From Thermoplasmata archaeon (GTDB lineage Archaea > Thermoplasmatota > Thermoplasmata > Lutacidiplasmatales > UBA184), in the NCBI GenBank assembly GCA_030044475.1, contig JASHVP010000199.1, positions 1 through 7,569 of the forward strand: a stretch of 7,569 nucleotides of DNA, given 5' to 3'. Of this stretch, positions 1 through 6,183 are shown in pieces. Each line of letters begins with the position of its first letter. Within the stretch, counting starts at the first letter, position 1. Below the pieces are notes generated by a model. It did not search any database. It was not told the DNA's origin and saw only the letters and a program-made list of their open reading frames with translations. A program made the translations under genes and the position numbers.

Positions 1-244
1 ATGACGAAGGCTCCCCGGACGACTGGTTCGTCCCGCAGTAGCGGGTCATGTCGTACCAGGGGATCGGGATGAACAACGCCCAGATCGCGACCCCGATCAT
101 GATCAGGATCACGCCAAGCCCGATCAGCGCGAGCGTGTTGCGGCGGAGGAAGTACCACGTGCGCTTCGCCTGCGCGATCCGTGCGGCGCGTCGCCGGGCC
201 CGGGCCGCGCGCAGGTCCTGCGGGGACGGAGGTCCGCTCGTCAT
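1..244 (-). CDS. dppC: Peptide/nickel-type ABC transporter permease DppC/OppC, N-terminal part (partial)
   Basis: This is the first 81 residues of the second permease subunit of a peptide-type ABC importer; the rest lies beyond the left edge. The ATG at 244-242 opens a basic, Ala/Arg-rich cytoplasmic N-terminus (about residues 1-35). A segment reading FLRRNTLALIGLGVILIMIG follows, which is the usual DppC/OppC lead into the first membrane helix (about 37-60). Chain entry into the extracellular loop (residues 61-81) includes a single Cys at 70. The start is firm: a GAGGG ribosome-binding sequence lies 6 nt upstream and overlaps the dppB stop, so translation is probably coupled. The permease core with the EAA loop that docks the ATPase is not visible. 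Substrate is inferred as oligopeptides from the family; nickel or sugar transport by related systems cannot be excluded. Confidence 0.85.
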   Translation of the reverse strand, partial: MTSGPPSPQDLRAARARRRAARIAQAKRTWYFLRRNTLALIGLGVILIMIGVAIWALFIPIPWYDMTRYCGTNQSSGEPSS

Positions 245-256
245 CGTTCGCCCTCA
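245..256 (-). promoter_or_regulatory. Ribosome-binding site of dppC overlapping the dppB stop codon
   Basis: Read on the minus strand, the dppB stop codon runs straight into a purine stretch: TGAGGGCGAACG, then ATG. The GAGGG core (255-251) is complementary to the anti-Shine-Dalgarno end of 16S rRNA and is 6 nt from the dppC ATG. This arrangement fixes the dppC start and suggests that ribosomes finishing dppB reinitiate on dppC, keeping the two subunits near equal amounts. Confidence 0.65.
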
Positions 257-1474
257 GCCGAGCCGGACCCGCGGGTCCAGGTACGCGTAGAGGACGTCGA
301 CGATGATGTTCGCGATCACCACGATGAACGTGAACAGCAGCGTCGTGCCGAAGACCAGACCGAAGTCGATCCCGCCGCCCGTCGACTGGACGGAGAGCGC
401 GAGCAAGAGGCCGACCCCATGGAGGTTGAAAACGTCCTCGATGATCGGGAACCCTCCGATGAAGAAGGCGAACGTGAGGCCGAGGACCGTGATCGTGACG
501 TTGAGCGAGTTCCGCCCCGCATGACGTTTGATCACCGTCGACTCGGGGATCCCCTCAGCCCGCGCGGTGCGCACGAAGTCGAGGTTCATCACTTCCAGCA
601 TGCTGTTCCGGACGAACCGGAGCAGGATCGCCACCGACCCGAAGGTGATGACGAGCGCCGGCAGAATCATCCGGATGATCGTGTCGAGCGAGAGCCACCA
701 GTCCCCGTGGATCGCGGCGTCGATCGTGGGGAACCCGGTCGGGTGACTGACCACCCCGCCTCCGGTCAGCCAAGCTGGATATTGGGCATTGGGGAAACAG
801 ATACTCTGCGGCCAAGAATTCGTGAACTCGTTGTACGTCGCGGTCCCGCTCGGACACCAGGGGGAGTGCGTGACGTACCCGGTTCCGGCACCTAAGGCGA
901 TGACGCACGCCATCAGTACCAACGACGATAACAGGAACGCGGGCATCGCGAAGCCCGAGAACGAGAGCACTCGCGCCGCTTGATCGACCGGACGATTGCG
1001 GTTCACGGCGGCCAGATTGCCGAGCGGGAGCGCGATGAGCAGGATCAGGATCAGGGAGAGGGCCGCCAGCTCGAGCGTGTACGGCAGGAACCACCCGAGC
1101 ACGGTGGTGACGGGTTGCCCTTGGATCGACTTGAACGTCTGAGCGGCCGTGCTGCCGTTCGAGACGTACCCCCAATGGAACGTGAAACTATTGTACATGT
1201 AGATGGCCCATTGGACCGGAATCGGTTTGTTCAATCCTAATTTGTCGGCGAAGTGGGTGTAGGAAGGGTTGGTGCACTGCTGCGTCGCGTTCCCGGGACA
1301 TGGGATCGTCGGGTCGTAGATGTCCGGGTCCCGGAGCGGCGGCTGACCGAACGCGGCCGACAGCCGCATCTTGGTCGGCAGCGCACTCATGCACGCGAAC
1401 GTGATCGTCATCACGCCGATGATGACGGGAACGAGCAGCAGCAGTCGTCGCGCGATGTAGATCCACATCCGCAT
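254..1474 (-). CDS. dppB: Peptide ABC transporter permease DppB/OppB with enlarged extracellular loops
   Basis: This 406-residue inner permease subunit forms the membrane channel with DppC. Helix 1 is near residues 10-32, helices 2 and 3 near 126-158 and 172-198, helix 4 near 266-288, and helices 5 and 6 near 328-350 and 373-398. The cytoplasmic EAA loop that contacts the ATPase is clear at about 295-325 (FVRTARAEGIPESTVIKRHA). The C-terminus YAYLDPRVRLG is the typical DppB ending. Family members are usually about 310-340 residues. The extra length is in the loop after helix 1 (about 33-125) and the loop after helix 3 (about 199-265). Each contains a close Cys pair: C59/C67 and C207/C226. A second ATG at codon 3 is possible, but the first follows the promoter well. 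Divergent to the binding-protein gene, which probably feeds it. OppB-like is an equally valid name. Confidence 0.93.
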   Translation of the reverse strand: MRMWIYIARRLLLLVPVIIGVMTITFACMSALPTKMRLSAAFGQPPLRDPDIYDPTIPCPGNATQQCTNPSYTHFADKLGLNKPIPVQWAIYMYNSFTFHWGYVSNGSTAAQTFKSIQGQPVTTVLGWFLPYTLELAALSLILILLIALPLGNLAAVNRNRPVDQAARVLSFSGFAMPAFLLSSLVLMACVIALGAGTGYVTHSPWCPSGTATYNEFTNSWPQSICFPNAQYPAWLTGGGVVSHPTGFPTIDAAIHGDWWLSLDTIIRMILPALVITFGSVAILLRFVRNSMLEVMNLDFVRTARAEGIPESTVIKRHAGRNSLNVTITVLGLTFAFFIGGFPIIEDVFNLHGVGLLLALSVQSTGGGIDFGLVFGTTLLFTFIVVIANIIVDVLYAYLDPRVRLG

Positions 1475-1510
1475 AGGTCCCGGTCCCCGACTCCCCCTGA
1501 GGAAGCCGGG

Positions 1511-1518
1511 TATTTATT
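1511..1518 (-). promoter_or_regulatory. TATA box of the dppBC operon
   Basis: On the minus strand this reads AATAAATA, an A/T island in a GC-rich surrounding and a fair match to the archaeal TATA box. Its centre is about 40 nt upstream of the dppB ATG. With the usual 25-27 nt from TATA centre to transcription start, transcripts would begin near 1488, leaving a leader of about 14 nt. The G-rich run GGGGGAG at 1497-1491 would then lie at or before the start site and not act as a ribosome-binding site. The start site is inferred. Confidence 0.5.
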
Positions 1519-1790
1519 CCTATGAGACGCGATGACACGGCACGCGCTCGTCAGACGTTCTGCGCGCGACGTTCCTCGCCCGGCGTCGGTTGCAAACCGT
1601 CCCTCGCGATCGGGCGAACGATCCGGCAGACACGGCGTCGGGCGAGCCGAATCGATCCATCCGGAGTCCGGCCGTACGGGATTCTCGGGTCGTCGGCCGG
1701 CCGATCGAACGCGGCCGCATCGGCTCGCGGCCCCGCCGGAGGTCGACGAACGGGCCGGTGCCGTCCGCCGGTATAACCCCGAGTCGAACC

Positions 1791-1810
1791 GAAAATGGAA
1801 GGTTTATATG
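1791..1810 (+). promoter_or_regulatory. BRE/TATA promoter of the peptide-binding protein gene
   Basis: The TATA element TTTATATG (1803-1810) is close to the archaeal consensus and is preceded by the purine-rich GAAAATGG (1791-1798) where the TFB-recognition element is expected. Counting about 26 nt from the TATA centre puts transcription start near 1832-1834. This gives a leader of about 35 nt before the ATG at 1868. The promoter sits inside an upstream extension of the reading frame, which is strong evidence that the protein starts at 1868 and not earlier. Confidence 0.75.
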
Positions 1811-1835
1811 GCGGTCGCATGTGGGTGGGAAAGTC

Positions 1836-1849
1836 GGACCTTCGGGTCC
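1836..1849 (+). promoter_or_regulatory. cUUCGg tetraloop hairpin at the predicted mRNA 5' end
   Basis: GGACC (1836-1840) pairs perfectly with GGTCC (1845-1849) around the loop TTCG, closed by a C-G pair. In RNA this is the exceptionally stable cUUCGg tetraloop. It lies within a few bases of the predicted transcription start and ends 18 nt before the ATG. The ribosome-binding sequence (GGGG, 1858-1861) therefore stays unpaired. The likely role, inferred, is to protect the 5' end of an abundant mRNA. Confidence 0.5.
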
Positions 1850-1857
1850 AGCAATAC

Positions 1858-1867
1858 GGGGTCAGAG
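1858..1867 (+). promoter_or_regulatory. Ribosome-binding site deciding the start of the binding protein
   Basis: The leader ends GGGGTCAGAG before ATG. The GGGG core lies 6 nt from the ATG at 1868, a suitable though not perfect Shine-Dalgarno match. Together with the promoter upstream and the signal peptide just downstream, it selects 1868 as the start. Confidence 0.5.
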
Positions 1868-4800
1868 ATGAAGAACGTACGCGTTCGACGTGTGGCCGCG
1901 ATGTTTGGCATCGCCGTTCTGGCGATGTTCTGCCTGAGCTTCATACCCACGAGCGCCCTCGGTTCGGCGTCGGCGAGCATGCCGTCCGCCGTCCCGCAGA
2001 GCACGGTCGGGAGTACGGTGGCTCAGCCGGTGGCGGCGACGTCGCAACCGGCGACCGGGAGCCCTCACGCCGGAACCCTGGAGATTTACGAAGCGGCTGG
2101 CGGCGGTCCCACGGTGGACCCCGCGGTCGCGTACTATACGGTGGATGCTGAGCCGATTGAGAACGTGTATGAGACGCTGATCGGGTACAACGGGAGCGAC
2201 ACCGTTCCGACCCCGAACGGATTCACGCCCCAGGCCGCGACCTGCGTCCCCGGCTCGAACACCTGCCTGGCCCAGTTCGGCAGCACCCTCGTCTACAACA
2301 ACCTCACCACGGGAGCCCCCCAGTACTACACCTTCGAGCTCGATGCGGGCGACCACTTCTACGACCCGGCGACCCAGGTCAGCTGGCCGGTCTACCCCTC
2401 GGACGTCCTGTTCTCCTTCGCCCGGACGATTGCGTGGGCGAACCAGCCCGGCGTCGGCGTGTATCCCGGGTGGATCAACGCCCAGGACATCCTCCCGGCC
2501 GGCAACCCGACCTGGGACGCTGGGATCCACTCGCCGTACAACAACACCCCGGAGAACTTCTACGCCGGGATCCTGGTCAACGACTCGGCCTACTGCCCGA
2601 CCTCCACGACCGTGGCGACGAACGGCTGCGTCACCTTCAACGTGGGTCCCTCGGGCCTCTCCTGGCCGTACTTCCTGGAGCTCGTGGCGGACAACCTCGG
2701 CGGCAGCATCGTCTCGTGCGGTGCCTTCACCGAGCTCGGAGCGGGCGTGCCGGGCTTCCTCGGCTCGAACGCGACGGGTGGCGACGGCCCGTGCCTGCTG
2801 CCCGGGAACGCGACCAGCTCGACCAGCACGGCGTTCCAGAACTACGTCTCGAGCCTGACCCCGACTTCCTGGGACTCGTTCGAGGACCTCGGCTCCTTGA
2901 ACTATCCGTACCCGCAGGCGGCGGTCAGCGCGAACATGGTCGGATCCGGCCCGTACGCGGCGACCTCGGTCTCGGTCTCGGAGGGGTACTTCCTGGAGGC
3001 GAACCCGGCCTACGAGCAGCCGATCGGCTGCGTCGGCCAGGCGGGCTGCCTCCCCGCACCGGGATCCTACGCGAAGAACGTCGACGTCTACTGGAACAAC
3101 GGCGACACGCAGGGCATCCAGGAGATGATCGCGGGCCAGGCCGACACGGCCCAGTACGACCTCTCGCACACCTCGGACATCCTGCAGCTCGTCTCCGAAG
3201 GGAAGTACGGTCTGATCCACGGGATCCCGACGTACAGCGTCCTGTGGTTCCCCTTCGAGATGAACTTCAGCTCGGCGGCCGTCGAGACGCTCGATTCGTC
3301 CGGAAACCTCAACGTTCCGGGCAATTGGTTCAGCTCGATCGGGATGCGGAACTTCATCGTGCAGGCGTACCCGTACACGACGTCCGTCCAGACGACCCTC
3401 ACGGTCGACGGGATCGCGTACGGCGAGAACTATTGCGGTGCCATCCCGCAAGACATGGGGAACTACTATCCGACGAACATCTCGGCCTGCCCGAACGGGG
3501 ACCCTGTCTCCAACCCGAGCACGCCTGGGAACGTCGAGTGGTGGTGGTACCAGCTGAACAATCCGAACAGCCAGTGGTACGACCCGGAGCTCTCTTCGTT
3601 CAGCCCGTCGAGCCCGGCCAAGTGGCCGATCTTCTCGGTCATCGGGACCCCGACGCTGGACACCCAGGTCGATCTCATGATCAGTGAGATCGAGCAGTTC
3701 TCGAACGACACCCTGCAGCCGTACCGTGTCGACATCCCCGGTTCGACCGAGATCGATCAGCTCGGTCTGGCGCCCGGCTTGGGCTCGATGCCGCAGTACG
3801 CCTTCGGGTGGGCGCCCGACTACCCCGACCCGACCGACTATGCGGCGCCGACGTACTACCCGGACAACTCGTACACCTACACCGACGCGGCGGCCGAGCA
3901 GATGACCAGCCCGGCGTACAACAACACGACCGCGTGCGGCAACGACAACTACGGGTCGTGGGCGGACCTCTCCTACTGGGCGAACATCGGGCAGATCCCG
4001 AACGACTGCCAGGGTGTGGCGTACGACACCGCGCTCTTCTGGATGTACAGCGCGGCCCACCTGCCCCTGGCGAACATCACCCAGCGGGTGCTCGACTACA
4101 ACATGATCGAGCACATCATGGTCGAGGAGGGTCTGTACATCTACTACGACCAGGAGCTGGCGGCGGCCGACTACGCGAGCTGGATCAACCCGGCGACCAT
4201 CAACACCAACCCGATGCTGGGTGGTGGCGGTGACCAGCTGTGGTACGACTGGGGGTACGCGTCCAACGCCTTCACGACGACGTTCCAGGAGTCCGGGCTT
4301 CCGTCCGGGACCTCCTGGTCGGCGACGCTGGCGGGCGTGACGGAGAGCTCCACGACGAGCTCGATCGTGTTCAGCAACCAGGTCAACGGGACCTCGCCGT
4401 TCACGATCGGCTACGTGCCGGGCTTCGGCTCCTCGGTGGTCAGCGGCAACGTGACGATCGCGGGCGATGACCAGACGGTCAGCACCGTCTTCTCCTCGCT
4501 CGGGACGAACGTCCAGACGCTGACGGTCAACGAGGTGGGCCTGGTGTCGAACACCACGTGGTCGGTAGCGCTCGGCGGCATCGGTGCGATCGTCTCCAAC
4601 CAGCCGTCCGTCACCTACGCGGTGCCCGCGAACACGTACGCCTACACCCCGGGCACGGTCACCGGCTACGGTAACTCCGGCGCCGGCTCCGTGACGGTCT
4701 CGACCGGACCCGCCAGCGCGACGATCACGTACTCGCCGGACCTGTTCCAGGCGTACAACGTGACCTTCAGCGAGACGGGGCTCCCGAGCGGGCAGAGCTG

Positions 4801-5701
4801 GACGGTGAACCTGGGCGGCTACGCGCTCACGTCGACCGCGGCGAACATCACGTTCGTCGAGAAGAACGGGACGTACGCGTACTCGTTCGTCGTGCCGCCG
4901 AGCGTGACGGCTCCGGCGGGCGCGACGGTGATGGTGAACGGGACGTCGGTCTCGATCCCCGTCACCCTCACGCCGGTGAGCGGGCTGCAGACGGTGACCT
5001 GGTACCAGACCGGGCTGAAGGCCTCGGCGTCCTGGTCGGTGGTCGTGACGGTGAGCGGAACTCCGCACACGTTCACGAGCAACGCGAACGGTACGGTCGT
5101 GACCCAGCTGCCGAGTAGCGCCACCGCGTACGACTACACGGTGACCGCGCCGACCGGCTGGACGGCGACCCCGGCGTCGGGATCGGTCTTCGTCAACGGC
5201 ACGTCGGCGTGGTCGGTCGTGGTGTTCAGCGTGACGCCGCTGACCTACACGGCGACGTTCACCGAGTCGGGCGGCAGCGCGGGCGCGTCGTGGTATGTCT
5301 ACACCAACGGGCAGCAGTACACGAGCACCGGGACGTCGATCACGGTGCCGGGTCTGGTGAACGGGACGTACTACTACGCGATCGTGGCTCCGAACGGCCA
5401 GAACGCGTCGCTCCCGAGCGGGTCGTTTGTCGTCAACGGGGCGAACCCGGCGACGATCCAGGTGACGATCTTCACGCAGCCGACGAAGACCACCTCGAGC
5501 AGCCCGTCGTCGACCTACCTGTCCCCGCTCGCCTACGCGCTCGTGGGGGTGTTCGTCCTGCTGACGGTCATCTTCGCGGCGCTCGCCGCGCGGGGTCGGA
5601 AGCCGCCGACCGGGAACCCGCCGCAGTCGTGGTCCCCCACGAGCGACACCTCGAGCACCTCGGGCGGAGGGCAGACACCCCCGCCGCCCCCGACCTCCTA
5701 A
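1868..5701 (+). CDS. Membrane-anchored peptide-binding protein (SBP family 5) with five C-terminal surface repeats
   Basis: This 1277-residue extracellular receptor probably captures peptides for the divergent DppBC permease. Residues 1-32 form a Sec signal peptide (basic MKNVRVRR, then a hydrophobic core). It has no lipobox, so this is not a lipoprotein. A Ser/Ala/Thr/Pro linker follows to about 68. The binding domain (about 69-800) shows family 5 landmarks: DPAVAYYTVDAEPIENVYETL near 84-104, PSDVLFSF near 177-184, VGSGPY near 368-373 and GWAPDYPDPTDY near 657-668. It is longer than the usual 500-550 residues. It has twelve cysteines in six neighbouring pairs. Five repeats (803-1205), one transmembrane helix (1221-1241), the stop-transfer basics RGRK and a Pro/Ser-rich tail (1246-1277) complete it. 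Numerous NxS/T sequons suggest glycosylation. The bias toward C/G-ending codons fits high expression. Peptides as ligand are inferred from the family. Confidence 0.93.
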   Translation: MKNVRVRRVAAMFGIAVLAMFCLSFIPTSALGSASASMPSAVPQSTVGSTVAQPVAATSQPATGSPHAGTLEIYEAAGGGPTVDPAVAYYTVDAEPIENVYETLIGYNGSDTVPTPNGFTPQAATCVPGSNTCLAQFGSTLVYNNLTTGAPQYYTFELDAGDHFYDPATQVSWPVYPSDVLFSFARTIAWANQPGVGVYPGWINAQDILPAGNPTWDAGIHSPYNNTPENFYAGILVNDSAYCPTSTTVATNGCVTFNVGPSGLSWPYFLELVADNLGGSIVSCGAFTELGAGVPGFLGSNATGGDGPCLLPGNATSSTSTAFQNYVSSLTPTSWDSFEDLGSLNYPYPQAAVSANMVGSGPYAATSVSVSEGYFLEANPAYEQPIGCVGQAGCLPAPGSYAKNVDVYWNNGDTQGIQEMIAGQADTAQYDLSHTSDILQLVSEGKYGLIHGIPTYSVLWFPFEMNFSSAAVETLDSSGNLNVPGNWFSSIGMRNFIVQAYPYTTSVQTTLTVDGIAYGENYCGAIPQDMGNYYPTNISACPNGDPVSNPSTPGNVEWWWYQLNNPNSQWYDPELSSFSPSSPAKWPIFSVIGTPTLDTQVDLMISEIEQFSNDTLQPYRVDIPGSTEIDQLGLAPGLGSMPQYAFGWAPDYPDPTDYAAPTYYPDNSYTYTDAAAEQMTSPAYNNTTACGNDNYGSWADLSYWANIGQIPNDCQGVAYDTALFWMYSAAHLPLANITQRVLDYNMIEHIMVEEGLYIYYDQELAAADYASWINPATINTNPMLGGGGDQLWYDWGYASNAFTTTFQESGLPSGTSWSATLAGVTESSTTSSIVFSNQVNGTSPFTIGYVPGFGSSVVSGNVTIAGDDQTVSTVFSSLGTNVQTLTVNEVGLVSNTTWSVALGGIGAIVSNQPSVTYAVPANTYAYTPGTVTGYGNSGAGSVTVSTGPASATITYSPDLFQAYNVTFSETGLPSGQSWTVNLGGYALTSTAANITFVEKNGTYAYSFVVPPSVTAPAGATVMVNGTSVSIPVTLTPVSGLQTVTWYQTGLKASASWSVVVTVSGTPHTFTSNANGTVVTQLPSSATAYDYTVTAPTGWTATPASGSVFVNGTSAWSVVVFSVTPLTYTATFTESGGSAGASWYVYTNGQQYTSTGTSITVPGLVNGTYYYAIVAPNGQNASLPSGSFVVNGANPATIQVTIFTQPTKTTSSSPSSTYLSPLAYALVGVFVLLTVIFAALAARGRKPPTGNPPQSWSPTSDTSSTSGGGQTPPPPPTS
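4274..5482 (+). repeat. Five tandem beta-rich surface repeats in the binding protein
   Basis: Protein-level repeats of about 75-84 residues lie at 4274-4498, 4514-4738, 4751-4975, 4988-5239 and 5243-5482. Each opens with a strand and a turn of the form T-F-E-(S/T)-GLPSG-SW: QESGLPSGTSW, NEVGLVSNTTW, SETGLPSGQSW, YQTGLKASASW and TESGGSAGASW. A core rich in Thr, Val, Asn and Gly follows, with an NGT-type turn, and the repeat closes on an alternating hydrophobic strand. None contains cysteine. The pattern suggests Ig-like beta-sandwich modules forming a stalk between the binding domain and the membrane helix. Codon choices differ between copies even at identical residues, so they are old duplications. 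Confidence 0.8.
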
Positions 5702-5739
5702 GGTCGGCCGGAGCGGTCCGGGACGAACCTCTTCCTCCC

Positions 5740-5780
5740 CCCAGAGCCCCGCGCCCGCGGGGCTCGGGGTTTCGTTTTCT
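5740..5780 (+). terminator. Hairpin plus T-rich tract ending the binding-protein transcript
   Basis: GAGCCCCGC (5744-5752) pairs perfectly with GCGGGGCTC (5757-5765) around a short loop. After one A-G mismatch the stem continues with three more C-G pairs (5740-5742 with 5767-5769). A T-rich run TTTCGTTTTCT follows at 5770-5780. The element starts 39 nt after the stop codon. The T-tract is only on the plus strand, so it suits the binding-protein gene and not the converging pth2. Confidence 0.7.
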
Positions 5781-5807
5781 GTTCGAGGAGCGGGCCGTGG
5801 GCTCCCC

Positions 5808-6149
5808 TCAGAGGAGCGGGAGGCCGCCCGTGATCGGGTCGAGCGCGTTGACCCGAGCGGGGCCGAGCCCGAGGCAGGTGCGAGTGCCCGGGGGCACCTC
5901 GGTGAACCCGGCGTCCTCGACCCAGACGGTCAGGATCCCCGCGGCCCGTGCCACCCGCTCGAGCGACGACATCTCCTCGAGCGTCGGGACCGTGACGGCG
6001 ACCTTCATCTGACCGTCCGCGAGCCAGTCGGCCAGGTCGCGCGGCGCGCGGGCGGCGGCCTTCTGCGTCAGCAGCACCGCCGCGTGGGCCACCTGCACCG
6101 CCGCCTTGCCCGCGGTCAGGCGAAGCTCGCCCCGGACGACCAGGACCAT
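5808..6149 (-). CDS. pth2: Peptidyl-tRNA hydrolase, archaeal/eukaryotic type (Pth2)
   Basis: This cytoplasmic enzyme of 113 residues cleaves the ester bond of peptidyl-tRNAs released early from ribosomes, recycling the tRNA. The family signature is clear: the opening strand MVLVVRGEL, then GKAAVQVAHAAV (14-25) with the conserved Lys and His. WVEDAGFTEVPPGTRTCLGLGPA (76-98) contains the conserved Asp, and the ending is DPITGGLPLL. The length matches the family (about 113-121). The frame stays open upstream to an ATG at 6281, but the added residues are low-complexity and would run back into the preceding gene. No GTG or TTG lies between, so the ATG at 6149 is chosen. Homologues usually have two or three residues before the first strand that are lacking here. 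No strong ribosome-binding sequence is visible, so it may rely on read-through from the gene 34 bp upstream. Confidence 0.93.
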   Translation of the reverse strand: MVLVVRGELRLTAGKAAVQVAHAAVLLTQKAAARAPRDLADWLADGQMKVAVTVPTLEEMSSLERVARAAGILTVWVEDAGFTEVPPGTRTCLGLGPARVNALDPITGGLPLL

Positions 6150-6183
6150 CTTGTGGACCGCGCGGGGGCGGCCCGCCGCGCGG

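Larger units (their letters stand above)
1475..1867. other. Divergent intergenic region between dppB and the peptide-binding protein gene
   Basis: These 393 bp separate two divergently transcribed parts of what is probably one transporter. A minus-strand TATA-like element (1511-1518) serves dppB, and a plus-strand BRE/TATA element (1791-1810) serves the binding protein. A second weak TATA-like string, GTATAA, occurs at 1771-1776. The central part (about 1520-1770) is GC-rich. It is open in several frames but shows no convincing coding signal, no tRNA fold and no clear operator palindrome. A reading frame in phase with the downstream gene crosses it, but the promoter and signal peptide position show it to be upstream DNA. 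A shared regulator may bind here; I see no specific site. Confidence 0.6.

Noticed and set aside
1770..1800. T-arm-like GGTTCGACTC on the minus strand, suggesting a tRNA
   Set aside because: The flanking bases do not form the 5-bp T stem, and no acceptor stem or anticodon arm can be built around it.
1532..1867. Possible 112-residue N-terminal extension of the binding protein
   Set aside because: The extension is Arg/Pro-rich and low in complexity. It contains the BRE/TATA element and would bury the signal peptide that starts at 1868.
2434..3687. 417-codon plus-strand open frame inside the binding-protein gene
   Set aside because: It is a +1-frame shadow with Arg/Gly/Pro-rich composition and no recognisable motif; the main frame carries clear family landmarks throughout.
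1862..5068. Antisense open frame of 1068 codons on the minus strand across the binding-protein gene
   Set aside because: Its translation is dominated by Arg, Val, Asp, Gly and His with no domain or membrane segment. It is the expected by-product of strong NNC/NNG codon bias in the real gene on the other strand.
5801..5817. Hairpin GCTCC/GGAGC over the pth2 stop as a terminator for the minus-strand cluster
   Set aside because: The stem is only 5 bp and no T-run follows it on the minus strand.
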